64,000 bases of DNA from NCBI GenBank assembly GCA_951217055.1, contig OX578285.1:48734024-48798023 (forward strand), in the 5' to 3' direction. Below the pieces are notes generated by a model that saw only the letters and a program-made list of their open reading frames with translations, was not told where the DNA came from and did no database searches. This document shows positions 44,346 through 56,003 of this stretch, one piece after another; position 1 is the first letter of the stretch; the number at the start of each line of letters is the position of its first letter. Source of the DNA: Gerris lacustris (lineage: Eukaryota; Arthropoda; Insecta; Hemiptera; Gerridae). Position numbers and translations under genes: made by a program.

Positions 44346-45996
44346 CATAGTGGGTCATTCTCAAATAAACTGTCACATTCAAAATCTGGAAAATGAACCA
44401 AACGTAAAATTCAAGTTCATGAAAACTAGCTTTGGACCCCATATAAATGGTGTGTGTGTATATAAGAGTGCACAAGTGATATGGTTTGTGAGTTCGACAA
44501 TTTTCCGATTTTCTGCGAATTTTCCAAATCCCAGGTTTTGTGTCACGCGAGTGACGGGCTGGTTTTATTATTATTATTGATTTATTTTATTTTTTTAGGC
44601 CAATACTATGTAAGACTAGTTGTTGTTATGCAGCATACCCTAAAGCATAAAAATAATTAATGAATTTGACTTTCTGTGGGCAGTCTTAAGAGAAGCATTG
44701 TTAAAAATAATTTAACTAACAACATTAAGCCCATTTTACTCAGCATCCAATGCCCAATCTCTTTCACCTCTGAACTTGAGGTAAATGCAATTCAGGGCTC
44801 TCATATTAACTCATGTTTAATAAAAAATCTTAAAGAAAAAACTAATTCTCAGACTTTTGATCACGCAATTTACGTTATCTTTTGTATTATTAGTATTATT
44901 TTTTTTTATATATTTTTTTTTTATACGAGATATTTTTTTAATTTGAGAAAAATGAAGTAGGGAAAATAATAGTAATAGAACTAGTTTGAACAAATATTAG
45001 CATTATTTAGTATATTTTATCCACAATTTATAAAATTTTATACATATTTCACGTAACACTTAAGACGTATTAAAAAACCATAAAATCATTAGATAATGAA
45101 ATCATAAGTTTTTTAATGATGGGTTGGAACAACCCACAAGCATAGACAGCGGTGTTTTTACTCTATATTTGGTATTTTTTACCAGGAATAGTCACTAGTT
45201 AACAGGCTCAATGCAAATCGTCACTCGCGTGAACTGTCACTCGTGAGACATTTCAATAGAAAAAATAAAATATTGAGAACGTAAGTGAACCTAGAAAAAA
45301 ACAGACAAGTGTATGTTTATCAGCCATGCAAAGGCTATATGAAACTGAGTTCGAAAATGTAATTTTATTTTTTTTTATGTGTTAAAATACACGTCACCCG
45401 CGTGACCTACAATTAAAATACGCACCATAGTGACGAGGAATAGCCGACCATAAAAAAAGAAGTACTTCCGTCACCGGGCTCGGAGGATGCTGATGGCTTC
45501 TCACATGTATATGAGAGCTGTTCCCTTTCTCCCCACCCCGCTAACAACAAAAGACCCTTTCTAACGTCACCTTCCGTCCAAATCGTCACTCCCGTGACTC
45601 TTATTCTGAAAAGTTCCGGACACACACTTTATCTCCATTAATGAAAAATCGATGTGTCTAAAAAAATATTTGCACCTTATTACGTCATCTACATAAGTAA
45701 TATGAAAGTTAGGTCCCTGCCCTAATTTTTTAAGTTCATATTTTTTAACAGAAATCGTCACTGCAAATTTTCGAAATGGCCTCCGGACAGCTACTTTTGT
45801 TAATTTTTCCAAGAAAAATAATTTATATTTTTTTTATTTTTAATAAATTTTTAACATTTGATAGCTCAAAATGTAAACTGCTTTGAGACGAACTCAATGA
45901 TCCTTAGTAGGTTGAGATAGGATAAAAACTCTATTCTGTAGAGCTTCCGGTAACCTCCGGACAGCAAAGTGACAGTTTATTTGAGAATAACCCATG
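44346..45996. mobile_element. TA-flanked non-autonomous element (1651 bp)
   Basis: Ends: 'gggtcattctcaaataaact' + gtcac (left) and gtgac + 'agtttatttgagaataaccc' (right), with TA on both outer sides. The mirrored left arm of the host palindrome has an uninterrupted TA at the same point. The interior carries several 'gtcac-cgcgtgac'-like palindromes. Tc1/mariner-type by TIR and TA; no transposase seen. Confidence 0.8.
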
Positions 45997-46519
45997 TAGC
46001 TTAAGAGGTTAACATATTTTTCTGTGCTGAATTTTAATACAAAAACTGTGTGTTATTAAAAGTCTACTAAACACAATTCTGACTGAGTGTATTTACCTGT
46101 ATTTGTGTTTAAAGTTAACACGTCAAATAGAAATAAGTCATGGTAATCCATTTTTACAAAGAAAATGTTAGGTCATCGCACTCTAAACAATCTTTGAACT
46201 TGTTCTCTTTTGTAGGAAGTATATTTGTAGGAAGTATATCCAAGTATACGTGAGTATGTATTTGCGGTATTAATTTATGAATGGTTATGATAATAAGATA
46301 GCTAATATATGATATTATTTTAGTATGTTATATAAATCCAAATAAAAAATTATATTCAGATATCTTAACTCACCACTCACCATTTTCGAACGATTTTTTA
46401 TTCCATTCATAAAATGGTTGGGGGTAGGGGGGGGGGAATAGTCGTAGGGGGGCCCGACTAAAGAAAGTTACGCCTCTGTGTGTTCTACTCTGATTGTTAC
46501 GAGTCTAAGGCTGAAAGGT

Positions 46520-47070
46520 TGTGTTATGGATGGTAGTCTCCTATATTCATTTTGCCAATTGGGTATGCAGACAACTCTTCTAGCAATGTGTGCTAGGAAA
46601 GATCTTAATTTTTCTCTATACCTCGGACATACTTAGGCTCTTCTTAAGTTCAGGGGTATAACATTTTGCCACTGTCCATGACTTTGAGTTTTGTACAACT
46701 CCTGTTACAATCCTTAAGCCCTTGTTAAAGACAGAGTTCAGTTCCTTAGGGTACAATTTACTAACTGATGGCTGATGGAAACACCTGCGCACCATACTCA
46801 AATCTCGAGCGAATTAAGGAACACAGGAGTTTTGCCAGATCCCCCCCCCCCCCCCGTCCAATTATGTTAGACAACAACTCTCAGCACCATCAGGTTGTTA
46901 TTCGCCGACTCTATTAAGTTCTTTAAGTTGGGGTTCCCACCTCAGCTAAGTTGTCTACAGTCAATCCCAGAAAACGTACTTGATCCCTGACCGTGATAAC
47001 ATCATTTCTGAGGTAGAGGGCTTGAAGTTCCTTGGCCAGTCTGTTTCTGGGGAGGGTAGTTTCTTTAGAG
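46520..47070 (-). pseudogene. Degenerate non-LTR retrotransposon reverse transcriptase (I/Jockey-like)
   Basis: Minus strand from about 47060: L-A-K-E-L-Q-A-L-Y-L-R-N-D-V, then Q-V-R-F-L-G-L-T-V-D, i.e. the (Y/F)-L-G-(V/L)-x-(L/V)-D motif late in the RT domain. After frameshifts and a C-run come L-A-K-L-L-C-S-L-I-R-S-R-F-E-Y-G-A and then V-F-N-K-G-L-R-I-V-T-G, the (L/F)-(E/D)-Y-G and L-R-I-x-T-G motifs of the RT thumb region. The N-terminal RT, endonuclease and ORF1 are missing. Confidence 0.7.
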
Positions 47071-47170
47071 AAACAGAATCATCATCAGCCTTCTCAGCTA
47101 TAATGTCTGTTGCTCTATAACAGTGCTGATCTAGGTTTTTTCTCGGGGGGGGGGGGGGGGGGGGGGGGCA
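46800..47170. repeat. Long homopolymer C and G tracts
   Basis: A C-run at about 46840-46855 and a G-run of about 25 at 47144-47168. The second adjoins 'cagtgctgatctaggttttt', which may be a hAT left end whose partner I could not place. Confidence 0.5.
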
Positions 47171-47939
47171 AAAGCGCATTTTGCCCCCTCTGCCAAACAC
47201 TCTATATGTACTTTCAATTTTAAAATTTTCGTTTTGAGTGGTAGTTAGATATATTTTCTGGCATAATGGTTTTTATTTATTACTTATCATTTTTATAATG
47301 GAGTAGTGTTCCGACTTTCCGATGACGCTCTTCGAAATGATTTGTTATTGCTAAGCTAAGACAAACACATTTATTCCAATAAAAATATAGGTTTGTTTTG
47401 ATTTGTTGGTCTTCAAATAGATGTAATATAACTTATCTAAATAGGTATCTAAATTAGTTTACTTAATTTTACAATTTTTTCTAAATATAAAATTAAGCCC
47501 GTTTTCACGGTCCTCGGTACCTTACAATATACGGGCTCGTATATTGTAGGGTACCAGGTACCACGGCATATTGCCGAGTTGCAAGAGGAAAGAATTTTAG
47601 TTTATATATTAATCCAATTTTGAATTTTAATGTTTATATAAAATTTTACATTTTATTATGTAGCACGTTTTATTATGTATTACATATTATGTAATATATT
47701 AATTCGTTTATATTGGCAATAAATTACTGTTTATTTATTTATATTTTTTTAAAAAAATTTCGGTATTATTAACTTTGAGTATTAGTATGTTTTCAATATG
47801 TTTTTCAGAACGTCAAAATGAAGCGATTAAAGAAAAAATATTGAAGCTTCAATTTTTTTTAAACAGAAGCCATATTTATGACTAAAATAACAGGACTATA
47901 TTGTCTATTTTGTTTAATTTCTTACCAAAAAAAAAAGGT
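47171..47939. other. No gene; one GC hairpin
   Basis: A hairpin 'acaatatacg/cgtatattgt' at about 47524-47547. Otherwise AT-rich DNA. Confidence 0.5.
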
Positions 47940-48629
47940 AGGGTTTTTTTTGGTAAAACCAAAAAAAACCCTAATAGATTTGTTCCTGGTCTGTCTGTCA
48001 CTCTGTACGGTTCCAATAACTTTTTAATCAAAAGAGACAAAAACATTAAAATTCCCGTTTTGACGCGCACACAGGAAAAATATAGAGAACTCAAAATTAT
48101 CAGCTGTTCAAATCCAAAATTCACGTCACGCGAAATAAAACTTTTTTTTTAAATTTTGACTGGGGTACCTTTCATTATCAAATGAAAGGTATTGAAAAGA
48201 AGATTACAAAGATATATATAACAGTTGTGGAAAGTGTTTATTTTTCCGTGCCATTTTGTCAAAAAACATCAAAATTTTGCGTGTCCCCTCCCCCCTTAAA
48301 AATATTTGAGCTGTAACTAAAAATATAAAAAAATAAGCAAAATGAGAATAGCAACTTGATCGGATAAACTGGGAATCCAAAATGGCGGCTAATTCCTGTC
48401 ACAGAGAAATAAACTTTTTTTTTAATTTTTGTGTGAGGAATCAAATGAAAGGTATTGAAGAGTAGATTACAAAAATATACAACACTTGTGGAAAGTGTTT
48501 AATTTTTCATGCCATTTTGTCAAAAAACATCAAAATTTTGCAAAAAAAATTGTTGCGTCCCCCCCCCCCCCTCCTTTATTCTAATTTCATGCGTTCACAA
48601 TACCAACGAAACCCTTTTTACGCGAGACT
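47940..48629 (+). repeat. Element H (copy 1)
   Basis: Starts agggtttttttt and ends 'accaacgaaaccctttttac'. 'ggaaaaatatagagaactca', 'atcagctgttcaaat' and 'gtcaaaaaacatcaaaattt' recur, the last twice within this copy, so it contains an internal duplication. Confidence 0.7.
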
Positions 48630-48724
48630 TCACGCACTACAAATGTTGTTTTCTTTCTTTGATTCAAAAATTATTTTTATCTGTCAAAAATGTTTTACAT
48701 GAATATCAATTAAGCAAAAGTTAA

Positions 48725-50130
48725 AGAGTGCAGTTGAATTAAATTAATCTGGGGATATATGCGGGTTACTTTCGATAAACTATAAAAGTTTCATACAAAT
48801 CAGGTATAAGTACTTTTGAAGCTATAGGTGCAAACAAATGTTTGTTTGTGCGCATTTGGAAGAGAAACAAATAGGTGTTGAAGGATAAAACTTACATGGG
48901 ACCAATAGGGACAGTAGGCTAATTATGACCTAGGTACCATCCAACTTTTATTAAAATCAGACGTGTAATAATAAATAAATAATTTTATTAAGACATATTT
49001 ACAATGAACATTTTCGTTTTGATTTTATCAGAGCCAGTATCAAACATAGTATTTGTTTTTTCCTCGGCCTGCAAGATTTAAATAGAAGATACAATAATAC
49101 TTTAGATAACAATAACAACAGTAACAAAAAGGGGGAAAAATGAACAAAAACCCTCTAACTTAATGGTAACTATGGTGAAGGTTAATAGAACATATAAATA
49201 AACTGAAGTATAACAATAACAAGTGGTTTGATAACAATGATTAGATACATCTGAGATTAAAAATAAATATATTGTAATTAACACATATTATATGCTATCT
49301 AGAAATATATGTTTAATTCTTTTATGTTTGTATTTTTTGTATCTATTTCTTAGATCACTGATATTTTAGTTGCCTATATTTTTGATTAGTTGGTTAGCCT
49401 GGTTGTCTTGACACTGCCTGAAAAATTTTTGGGTTAGCTGAAAAATAAATTGTTGAATGTCAGGAAGATTTAGCTTGGCGTGCATTTCTTTGATTCTTGT
49501 GAATATTGGGAAATTACCAATTATTCTACAGCATTTATTTTGTAGTACTTGTAGGGACCTATAGTTTGATTTAGACACGGAGCTCCAGACTGGACAGGCG
49601 TACGTAAGGGCGGGTCTTATTAATTGTTTGTAGATTATTAATTTATTGTTTTGGTTTAGTTGTGACCGTTTGCTAAATAAAGGGTAGAGACTAAATAATG
49701 TGTGTTGAATTTTATTGAGGTTTGTTTTAATGTGTCTGGAAAAATTTAGTTTTTTATCGAGAGTCAAACCTAGGTATTTGATTTGATCTTTCCATTCTAT
49801 AACGGCTCCTTCAAAGTTAAGGGGTAGGTGGGGGCGACCTCTGGTAAATATTATCGCTTCTGTTTTAGTCTGGTTCACTTTAATTCTCCATTTTTTAAAG
49901 TAACTTGTAATTTTATTAAAAGCTTTATTTAGTCTATTGACAATCGTATCTAGACGCCACGACGTGTTGTTTTTAAGGAATGTTGGATCGTAAAAATAGA
50001 GCGACAGACTGACAGACAAACACGGAACTAGAAATGTTCCCTGATATCTGAAACGGAATGTTGTCTTGGAATTTTCGTTCTTCAGAACGACCACATAGCT
50101 TCTGTTACCTTCGGTAAGCTCGGAAGCAAT
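48725..50130 (+). repeat. Element D (copy 3) split by a retrotransposon
   Basis: The D core at 48725-48966 ('tatgcgggttactttcgata', 'gaagctataggtgcaaacaa') continues at about 49966 ('gagcgacagactgacagac') to 'ttcttcagaacgaccacata'. The gap is filled by the RT relic. Confidence 0.75.
48967..49966 (-). mobile_element. 5'-truncated Jockey-clade LINE: RT C-terminal half and 3' UTR
   Basis: The minus-strand frame from about 49955 down to 49366 reads L-D-T-I-V-N-R-L-N-K-A-F, then W-R-I-K-V-N-Q-T-K-T-E-A-I-I-F, then I-K-Y-L-G-L-T-L-D, and R-P-A-L-T-Y-A-C-P-V-W. These are the W-x-(I/L)-x-(V/I)-N-x-x-K-(T/S)-x-x-(I/V)-x-F, Y-L-G-(V/L)-x-L-D and L-x-Y-(A/G)-x-(P)-x-W motifs of Jockey-type RTs. The catalytic Y-x-D-D and everything upstream are missing, consistent with 5' truncation. 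The 3' UTR is about 400 bp and ends in a TAA/TTTA-type simple tail, not poly(A). The open frame continues beyond 49966 into host repeat D by chance. Confidence 0.85.
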
Positions 50131-50158
50131 ATGAAATCAGAAATAATAAATTGGTTAG

Positions 50159-50591
50159 GCGTGAAGTCTCACGTAAAAAGGGTTTCGTTGGTATTGTGAA
50201 CACGAAATTAGTATAAGGGGGTGGGGGCGCAAAATGTTAATGTTTTATGACAAAATGGTGTGGAAAATTGAACACTAACCACAAGTGTTATATATTTTTG
50301 TAATCTGCTCTTCAATACCTTTCATTTGATACCCCACTCAAAATTTTATAAAAAAAAAAAAAATTCCGTGACAGGAATTAGCCGCCATTTTGAATTTGAA
50401 CAGCTGATAATTTTATGTTCGCTATATTTTTCCTGTGTTCGCGTCAAAACGATCTTTAATACTAAAAAGTTTCATGTTTTTATCTCTTTTGATTCAAAAG
50501 TTATTGGAACCTTACAGACTTACAGGCAGACAGACACAGGAACGAGACTATAAGGGTTTCATTTTTTGTTTTTTTTTTCCAACGAAACCCT
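50159..50591 (-). repeat. Element H (copy 2)
   Basis: Opposite orientation to 47940: 'acgtaaaaagggtttcgttg' to 'ccaacgaaaccct'. It shares 'atttgaacagctgataattt' and 'atttttcctgtgttcgcg' as reverse complement. Confidence 0.75.
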
Positions 50592-50626
50592 AAAAATTAA
50601 GGAGAAAAAACGGTGTTTGAAATATA

Positions 50627-51404
50627 CAGGGTGACCCGGGATAAAATGTCATAACGAAACTGTCGGATTCTCTCAATAGTTCTCAAGATATCGATTTATT
50701 TCATTTTTTTAAGTGTTACACGAAAATTAAAAAAAAAAATGCCTTAAATCTCAAAAACTAAATGAGAAAGAGAAATTAGGCTAAGTAACAGTTTTAAAGA
50801 GCATAAACAAACCTTTCAGGGTTACTCATTTATCTCCCAATTATTAGCTGCTAAACATCTTTTAAGTCATGTTACATTTGAAAATTTGGATTTTTTAAAA
50901 TTCAACCACGAAGGAGTATCATGGTAAAAAGCGTAGTATTTGAGAATTGTAAGGACAAACGCCTAAAACTGATCATTTTTAATGTTATTTGCGAATATCT
51001 CGAAAATGAAGTTGTTCCGGATCCATGTTTATTGGAACTTTTTTGTTTAGCGTCAAATTTCCTGTAAGAAAAAGTGGTACAAGAAGAGTAGAAAGCTCAG
51101 GAAATTTGTGGTAGAAAAATCCCAATTTTCAAATGTAACAGTACTTAAAAGATGCTTAGCAGCTGATAATTAGGAAATAAATTAGTGCATTTTTTTATGC
51201 TATTTAGCCTTATTTCTCTTTCTCATTTAGTTTTTGAGATATTAGGCATTTTTCGAAAATTTTCGTGAAACACTTTAAAAAAAAAAAAAAACGATATCTC
51301 GTGACTTATTGAGAAATGTGCATATGCTAACTCGAAATTTTTTGTTGCATTTGACCCATAGAATCCGCCAGTTTCGTTATGACATTTTATCGCGGGTCAC
51401 CCTG
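50627..51404. mobile_element. TA-flanked MITE with very long TIRs (778 bp)
   Basis: Ends cagggtgacccgggataaaa and 'ttttatcgcgggtcaccctg', TA outside on both sides. Inverted similarity, with interruptions, extends nearly to the centre ('gagaaagagaaattaggcta' against 'tagccttatttctctttctc'). Tc1/mariner-type by TIR and TSD. Confidence 0.85.
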
Positions 51405-51461
51405 TATATATAACTATTAGATAACTTATTAGAGATATAGGTATACAGTAGGTATACAGGT

Positions 51462-52107
51462 AGGGTCCGTAGGCAAAACCAAGGACCCTTATATTTTCCT
51501 GCGTGTGTCTGTCCGTCCGTCCTCTCGCGTGCTCTCACGGCTACACCTTTCGTCCGATCACTTTAAAATTTGGCATGTATGTGTCTTGTACCTACCCACA
51601 TATTTTAAAAATATAGCGACTTAAAAAAATATTTTTCAAAAAAATTAGGGTAAAAAAACTTAAGGGTTAACATTTTTTTATTTTTTTTCGACACCGTGAG
51701 GGGTATCATATGAAAGGGTACGTCGAGCTGATTACAAAATATATAATTCTTTGGATATAACTTTGATAGGGCGAGCGTAGGCAAGTTTGAAGTGGGTGTG
51801 AAACGTGTCCCCCCCCCCCCCTCTATCTCGCTTATGTGAAGGAACATTCTTCGACCAAAAGTAAAGATACCACTTTTTGGAAATTTCGAAAAAAATATTA
51901 TTTTATTTTTTATTGACAAAATACGTTTTTTTTATAATTATGGTCTTTTCGATGTATTTATATGGTTGTAGTCCGGTTCAGTGGCAAAAAAATACTTTAT
52001 CAGAGTGTGTTTTGAGAATATCAGACCCTTAGAATGGTTCAAAGTAAGCTTTTTAGCATTTTAAAAATACACTGTTTATACACTATACAGTGTGGCCTAC
52101 GGACCCT
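51462..52107. mobile_element. Element I (copy 2)
   Basis: agggtccgtaggcaaaacc to 'tggcctacggaccct'; reverse-orientation copy of 5014-5634. Confidence 0.8.
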
Positions 52108-52454
52108 CGCTCTGTGTGCTGACTAGCACACATTTGACCTGTTTATTTATCATTTAAAGTGCTAACTTTCTTGCTTTTCTTTCAGCAAATGTGTTTATTG
52201 CATCATCGTACTCAATTGAACTAGCTACATCACTCTCAATAGATAATATTGAAAGGTTTTAGAGTCTTTCTTGACACATCGAGCTTCTTTAATAGTTTTT
52301 GATAAACTTCAATATGCTGAAGCTTCTTTCACATCCACTATAAAAAAAATTGGTAGGGAAAACGAAGTTATGCGTGGGCTACATCAGATCAGACAAGATA
52401 ACTGTAATTATAATACATATTATTAAGAATTATATTTCACCTTTTTACTTTCTC

Positions 52455-53040
52455 ATATAAAGAGAAGGTATTGTGATGGCGCAAAAATTCGATTTTGAGA
52501 TTTTGATGGATTTACACGTTTTGAGGTCCCCTGAGTTCAAAAAAGTGGTTTTTAAAAAATGTCTGTCTGTCGTCTGTCTGTAGTCTGTCGTCTGTGCAGA
52601 CGCCTGGAGCCTAAACTACTGGGCCGTTTTTAACGAAATTTGGCATACATGTTCCGAAAAATCATACCCCGAGGTGAAATTTGGGGGCGCTACCCCCCAA
52701 AAACTCTGAAAAAACATGAAAAAAAAATATTTCCCGAAAACGGTTCCAACGATTTTGATTAAAAAATTCTAAAATGTAGTCCATTTAAATACGAATCCAA
52801 CGATATAAGCCGTTTTCCCGGGAAAAATCTAGTTCCAGAGAAATTAGCTTAAAACGCGGACGGAGAGAGCCCGGGTTTGATTCCCCGCCCAGGAGAAGTT
52901 ATTTTTATGATACATTTTGATGAAATGTTCAATAATATTTAAATGTACATTTGAAAACTAATAAATGGAAAATACTGGGCTAAGTAATTATAAACTCGTA
53001 TATGAGAAAGTTTGTGTGAGTTGTCTCGGACCGATTTTTT
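52455..53040 (+). repeat. Element G (best-preserved copy)
   Basis: 'actttctcatataaagagaa' at the left, 'tatatgagaaagtttgtgtg' at the right. It contains (GTCT)n-type text, 'ctgggccgtttttaacgaaa', the B box ggtttgattcccc (52873-52885), and 'tgtctcggaccgattttttt' after the right end. Confidence 0.8.
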
Positions 53041-53204
53041 TATGAAGTTTTTATTATTTTTTCTTTATTTATAATTTTATTTCTTCACCTCGTTTTGCCG
53101 CCCAGGGCGCTTGCCCTTATTTAAAATCTTTTTATTTTCTTATTTTTGAAAAAGAAAGTAAATGTTTATAAATACTTCTGTTTGTTCATAAACCTCTAAA
53201 AATT

Positions 53205-53440
53205 ACAAAAGTTTCTTGATTTTGTGTTAAAGGTGTTTCAATTAATTGAAAACTTCAAAAAAATTACCAAGACTAAACTACTCTTATTTTTGATGGTATC
53301 AAAAAATATTACATATTATGTAATATATATATATATATATCATCAATAATAAGGGTAAGTTAGTGTAAGCAGTTTATCAAAGTTTCCTGTACACTAAATT
53401 AAGAAAATATTATCATTTTTAGAGGTTTAGGAACAATCAA
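53205..53440. repeat. Imperfect inverted repeat around an (AT)n run
   Basis: 'aacctctaaaaatta' near 53191 and 'atttttagaggttt' near 53418 are inverted; the (AT)n run is at about 53323-53341. Confidence 0.5.
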
Positions 53441-53532
53441 GAGTTTTTTAAAGTTATTTTTATTTTTAAAACACCAAAAATAATAAGATACATCCTCTTG
53501 GGACACTATATGATAGATATATAATATATATG

Positions 53533-54293
53533 ATTGAAGCGAGCGTAAGCGAGCTTCTTACTTTCAACGAAATATGCATCTTGTCTGTCTGTGTGTAACG
53601 TCTACGTGTCCGACGATATCTTGAGTAATGTTGACCGATTTAGTTGAAATTTGGTATACATCTTTCTTTTACTAATACTCAGGCTAAGTTCTTTGGACAG
53701 CGTGATCCGTCCAAGAGTTCGCGCGCAATGCTCGTGTAAACGTGAGCTTCAAATTTGAAAGTGGAATTTCAGGACGAGAAACGATTCTATCATCATCTAT
53801 TCGATGAGACGAACATTTTTTACAAATAAAATTTTTTAGTAAAACCAACAACGACACTGCTATGAATTAATAAAGATCGCTAAAACTATTAAAGCGGACC
53901 TAAACGTTTAAAATAGAGAAAACAACCTTTTTACCGATATCTTACGATCTAACGTAACGATTTTAATAAAAATGCATGTACATCTTCTAAAGTACAATTG
54001 AAACAAGTATGTAAAATTTCAACTTGATACAAGCAGTAGTATTTGAGTAATGAAGTGATACATTTATAATATTAGTTTAAAAGCTATTACGGGTGGTTAA
54101 GATTCTTATAGTGGTGTTGCGTGTAGGTTTGTTTAGGAAGTAAAGCTTTGTACCGAGTACCCCCACTCTACCCCTCACCACCCTCTTCCACTTATCTTCA
54201 ACTATGACATTCATCATGATTAAAAAATTTCAATATTCAGTATTTTATTGCAATACGCTCGCTTCAATGATAGAGCCACGCGATGCCTAGTAT
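53533..54293 (+). mobile_element. Element F (full-length reference copy, about 760 bp)
   Basis: Starts attgaagcgagcgtaagcga and ends after 'gagccacgcgatgcctagta'. The 13-mer attgaagcgagcg recurs inverted at the right (cgctcgcttcaat). A terminal CTAGT, as Helitrons end, and absence of obvious target duplication are compatible with a Helitron-like element, but this is only a suggestion. Confidence 0.75.
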
Positions 54294-54412
54294 GTATACA
54301 TATGTATAATTTTTACAAAAAATAGTGAAAATTAAATCAAATCCAATATTAGGTTTCTTTAAAAAAAAAAAATGTAGGACCACAGTGGACAGCACTAGGC
54401 TAATCAAACTTA

Positions 54413-54870
54413 AGGATGATTCACGCTACACCGAGCCGGGGCCGTGCCGTGACGGGCACGAGCCCTCCCACCGTGCCCCGTCCGAGCCTTCACATACATG
54501 CTACAACGAGCCGGGGACGAGGCGGGCACGGGCCGGGCTGTCCTCTACTAGGCGGCCCGTGTTTATTTCATATCTAGTGCTTGTGCCTTATGTTTAATAA
54601 CGAGGGTGGGAGGGCTCGGTCCCGGCACGGCCCGGGCTCGTTGTAGCGTGGATCATCTCAACGAGGCGGGGCCGAGGCGGGGACGGGCCGGGCGCGTGAA
54701 AACAATGTATCCCAACGTTTTGCCACCGAGCCTCGGACGAGGCTCGGTCATGACTCGTGTCGTGCCCGGTGTACTGTGCATTGCTTCATTTAAAATCTAT
54801 ACAACATTTTTTCAGCGAGCCTCGGGCCCGGCACGGCACGGCCCCGGCTCGGTGTAGCGTGAATCATCCT
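54413..54870. mobile_element. GC-rich Harbinger-type MITE (458 bp), TTA TSD
   Basis: aggatgattcacgctacacc / 'ggtgtagcgtgaatcatcct', TTA at 54410-54412 and 54871-54873. Very GC-rich with many 'gagccggg'/'cccggctc' palindromes. It sits inside the left target duplication of the next element. Confidence 0.88.
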
Positions 54871-54875
54871 TTATG

Positions 54876-55673
54876 CAGTGCCAGATTTACCACTAGGCCG
54901 ACGTCTTAGGGGGGCCGCAGATATGGGCAATACATTGATATGGCTTGCCACTCAGCGCCTTTGACACAATATATTCTAAGGAGTATTTCTTATTGATAGG
55001 TTAGTCATTCAAATATTACTCCAATTCAAAGTGGTCACCTATCAAGTGACAAAGTAACATCAACTTGATTTTTGGTCTACTAACTAATTTTGAACACAGG
55101 ATCATGAAAATCACATTGTTTACCAAACTGGCCGGGACATGGCCGCTTTCTATCTTTTTTTTTTTTTTTTTTTTCAAATGCCTCTATTGCCAAGCTGACG
55201 AGCTTATGTTCCGCAGACGAACTTAGCCGACCACATATTTTTTACAGGCACCAAAAGATTAACTAGATGTTAGTCGAACACTCTTTTGCACGCTATCTCC
55301 TGAACTATACATTTATAAGTTTTTAAAAATGGTTCTACAAAAAAATAAAATTCAATAAAAAGTGTGAGTTTTATCGGCCGCAATTTATTCAAACCTAACC
55401 ACATATTTTGTAGTACGTGAAACCAAATTAAAAAGTATTTCAAGAATTAAAAAGAATCATCTAATTTATTATACTTTTTTGACACTAGTTAAGTTAAGTT
55501 AGGCCTACGAATATTAACTTACCATAACGGTTTTGTAAAAAAATTCAAAGAAAACCCAAAACCCAATTATAGAACTTCTATAGTTCATAAAAACTAGGAT
55601 GAAAAAACAATGTGGGGGAGGAGCCGATGGTAAAATTTGGCCTAGGGCCTCAAAAGTCCTAAAACCGGCACTG
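54876..55673. mobile_element. hAT-type element (798 bp) whose left TSD is split
   Basis: Starts CAGTGCCAGATTTACC and ends 'CTAAAACCGGCACTG'. Right flank AACTCATG (55674-55681). The left flank is AACTTA + [Harbinger MITE] + TG, i.e. AACTTATG once the MITE is removed (7/8). Confidence 0.82.
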
Positions 55674-55721
55674 AACTCATGACTCATGGTTTGAAATTTG
55701 AATACAAGGGTGGCTACCTAT

Positions 55722-56003
55722 AATGCAGCATGGGATTGGGATATCGAAAGAAAATTCCGATATTTTCGATATATCGGCATCGAGTGTATGAATATCGATA
55801 TTAGTCAAAATATCAAAAGAAATTATCGATATTTCCGATATATCGAGAGAGAAAAAAAAAAAAAAAGGTCGGTGGCACGTTTCACCCCCTGTTGAGCAAT
55901 AGAAAAGAGAAAAAAGGTCACCTACGATTTCGATATATCGATATTGTTGGGTCCGATATATCGATATTTTCGATATATCGGAATCGATGTCCGAATCCTA
56001 AGC
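55722..56003. repeat. TIR element rich in TATCGATA
   Basis: ggattgggatatcga at the left and 'tcgatgtccgaatcc' at the right. The two halves hold repeated 'cgatatatcg' and at least four TATCGATA octamers. The centre (55850-55915) is unrelated. hAT-type MITE is likely, though no clear duplication is seen. Confidence 0.6.

Larger units (their letters stand above)
42498..46310. mobile_element. Inverted dimer (palindrome) of a hAT element's 3' half, with two insertions
   Basis: The left arm 42498-43345 is mirrored by 43490-43590, 44148-44343 and 46000-46310. Shared blocks include 'gaaatgttcagaaatctaaa' (left) against 'tttagatttctgaacatttc' (right), and 'cagcacagaaaaatgtgtta' against 'ttttctgtgctgaattttaa'. 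The right arm is broken by about 557 bp (43591-44147) and by a TA-flanked element (44346-45996). The centre is near 43400-43440. Both arms carry the same transposase C-terminus facing outward. Confidence 0.75.

Noticed and set aside
49967..50094. N-terminal extension of the reverse transcriptase frame
   Set aside because: This part is the host repeat D read through by chance. The same text occurs at 31325-31500 without any RT.
53533..54293. Firm Helitron assignment for element F
   Set aside because: CTAGT at the end is suggestive, but the other end and the 3' hairpin do not fit clearly and the inverted 13-mers argue otherwise; left unclassified.
54325..54857. Pro/Arg/Gly-rich proteins
   Set aside because: Frames lie inside the GC-rich palindromic Harbinger MITE; composition follows the DNA.
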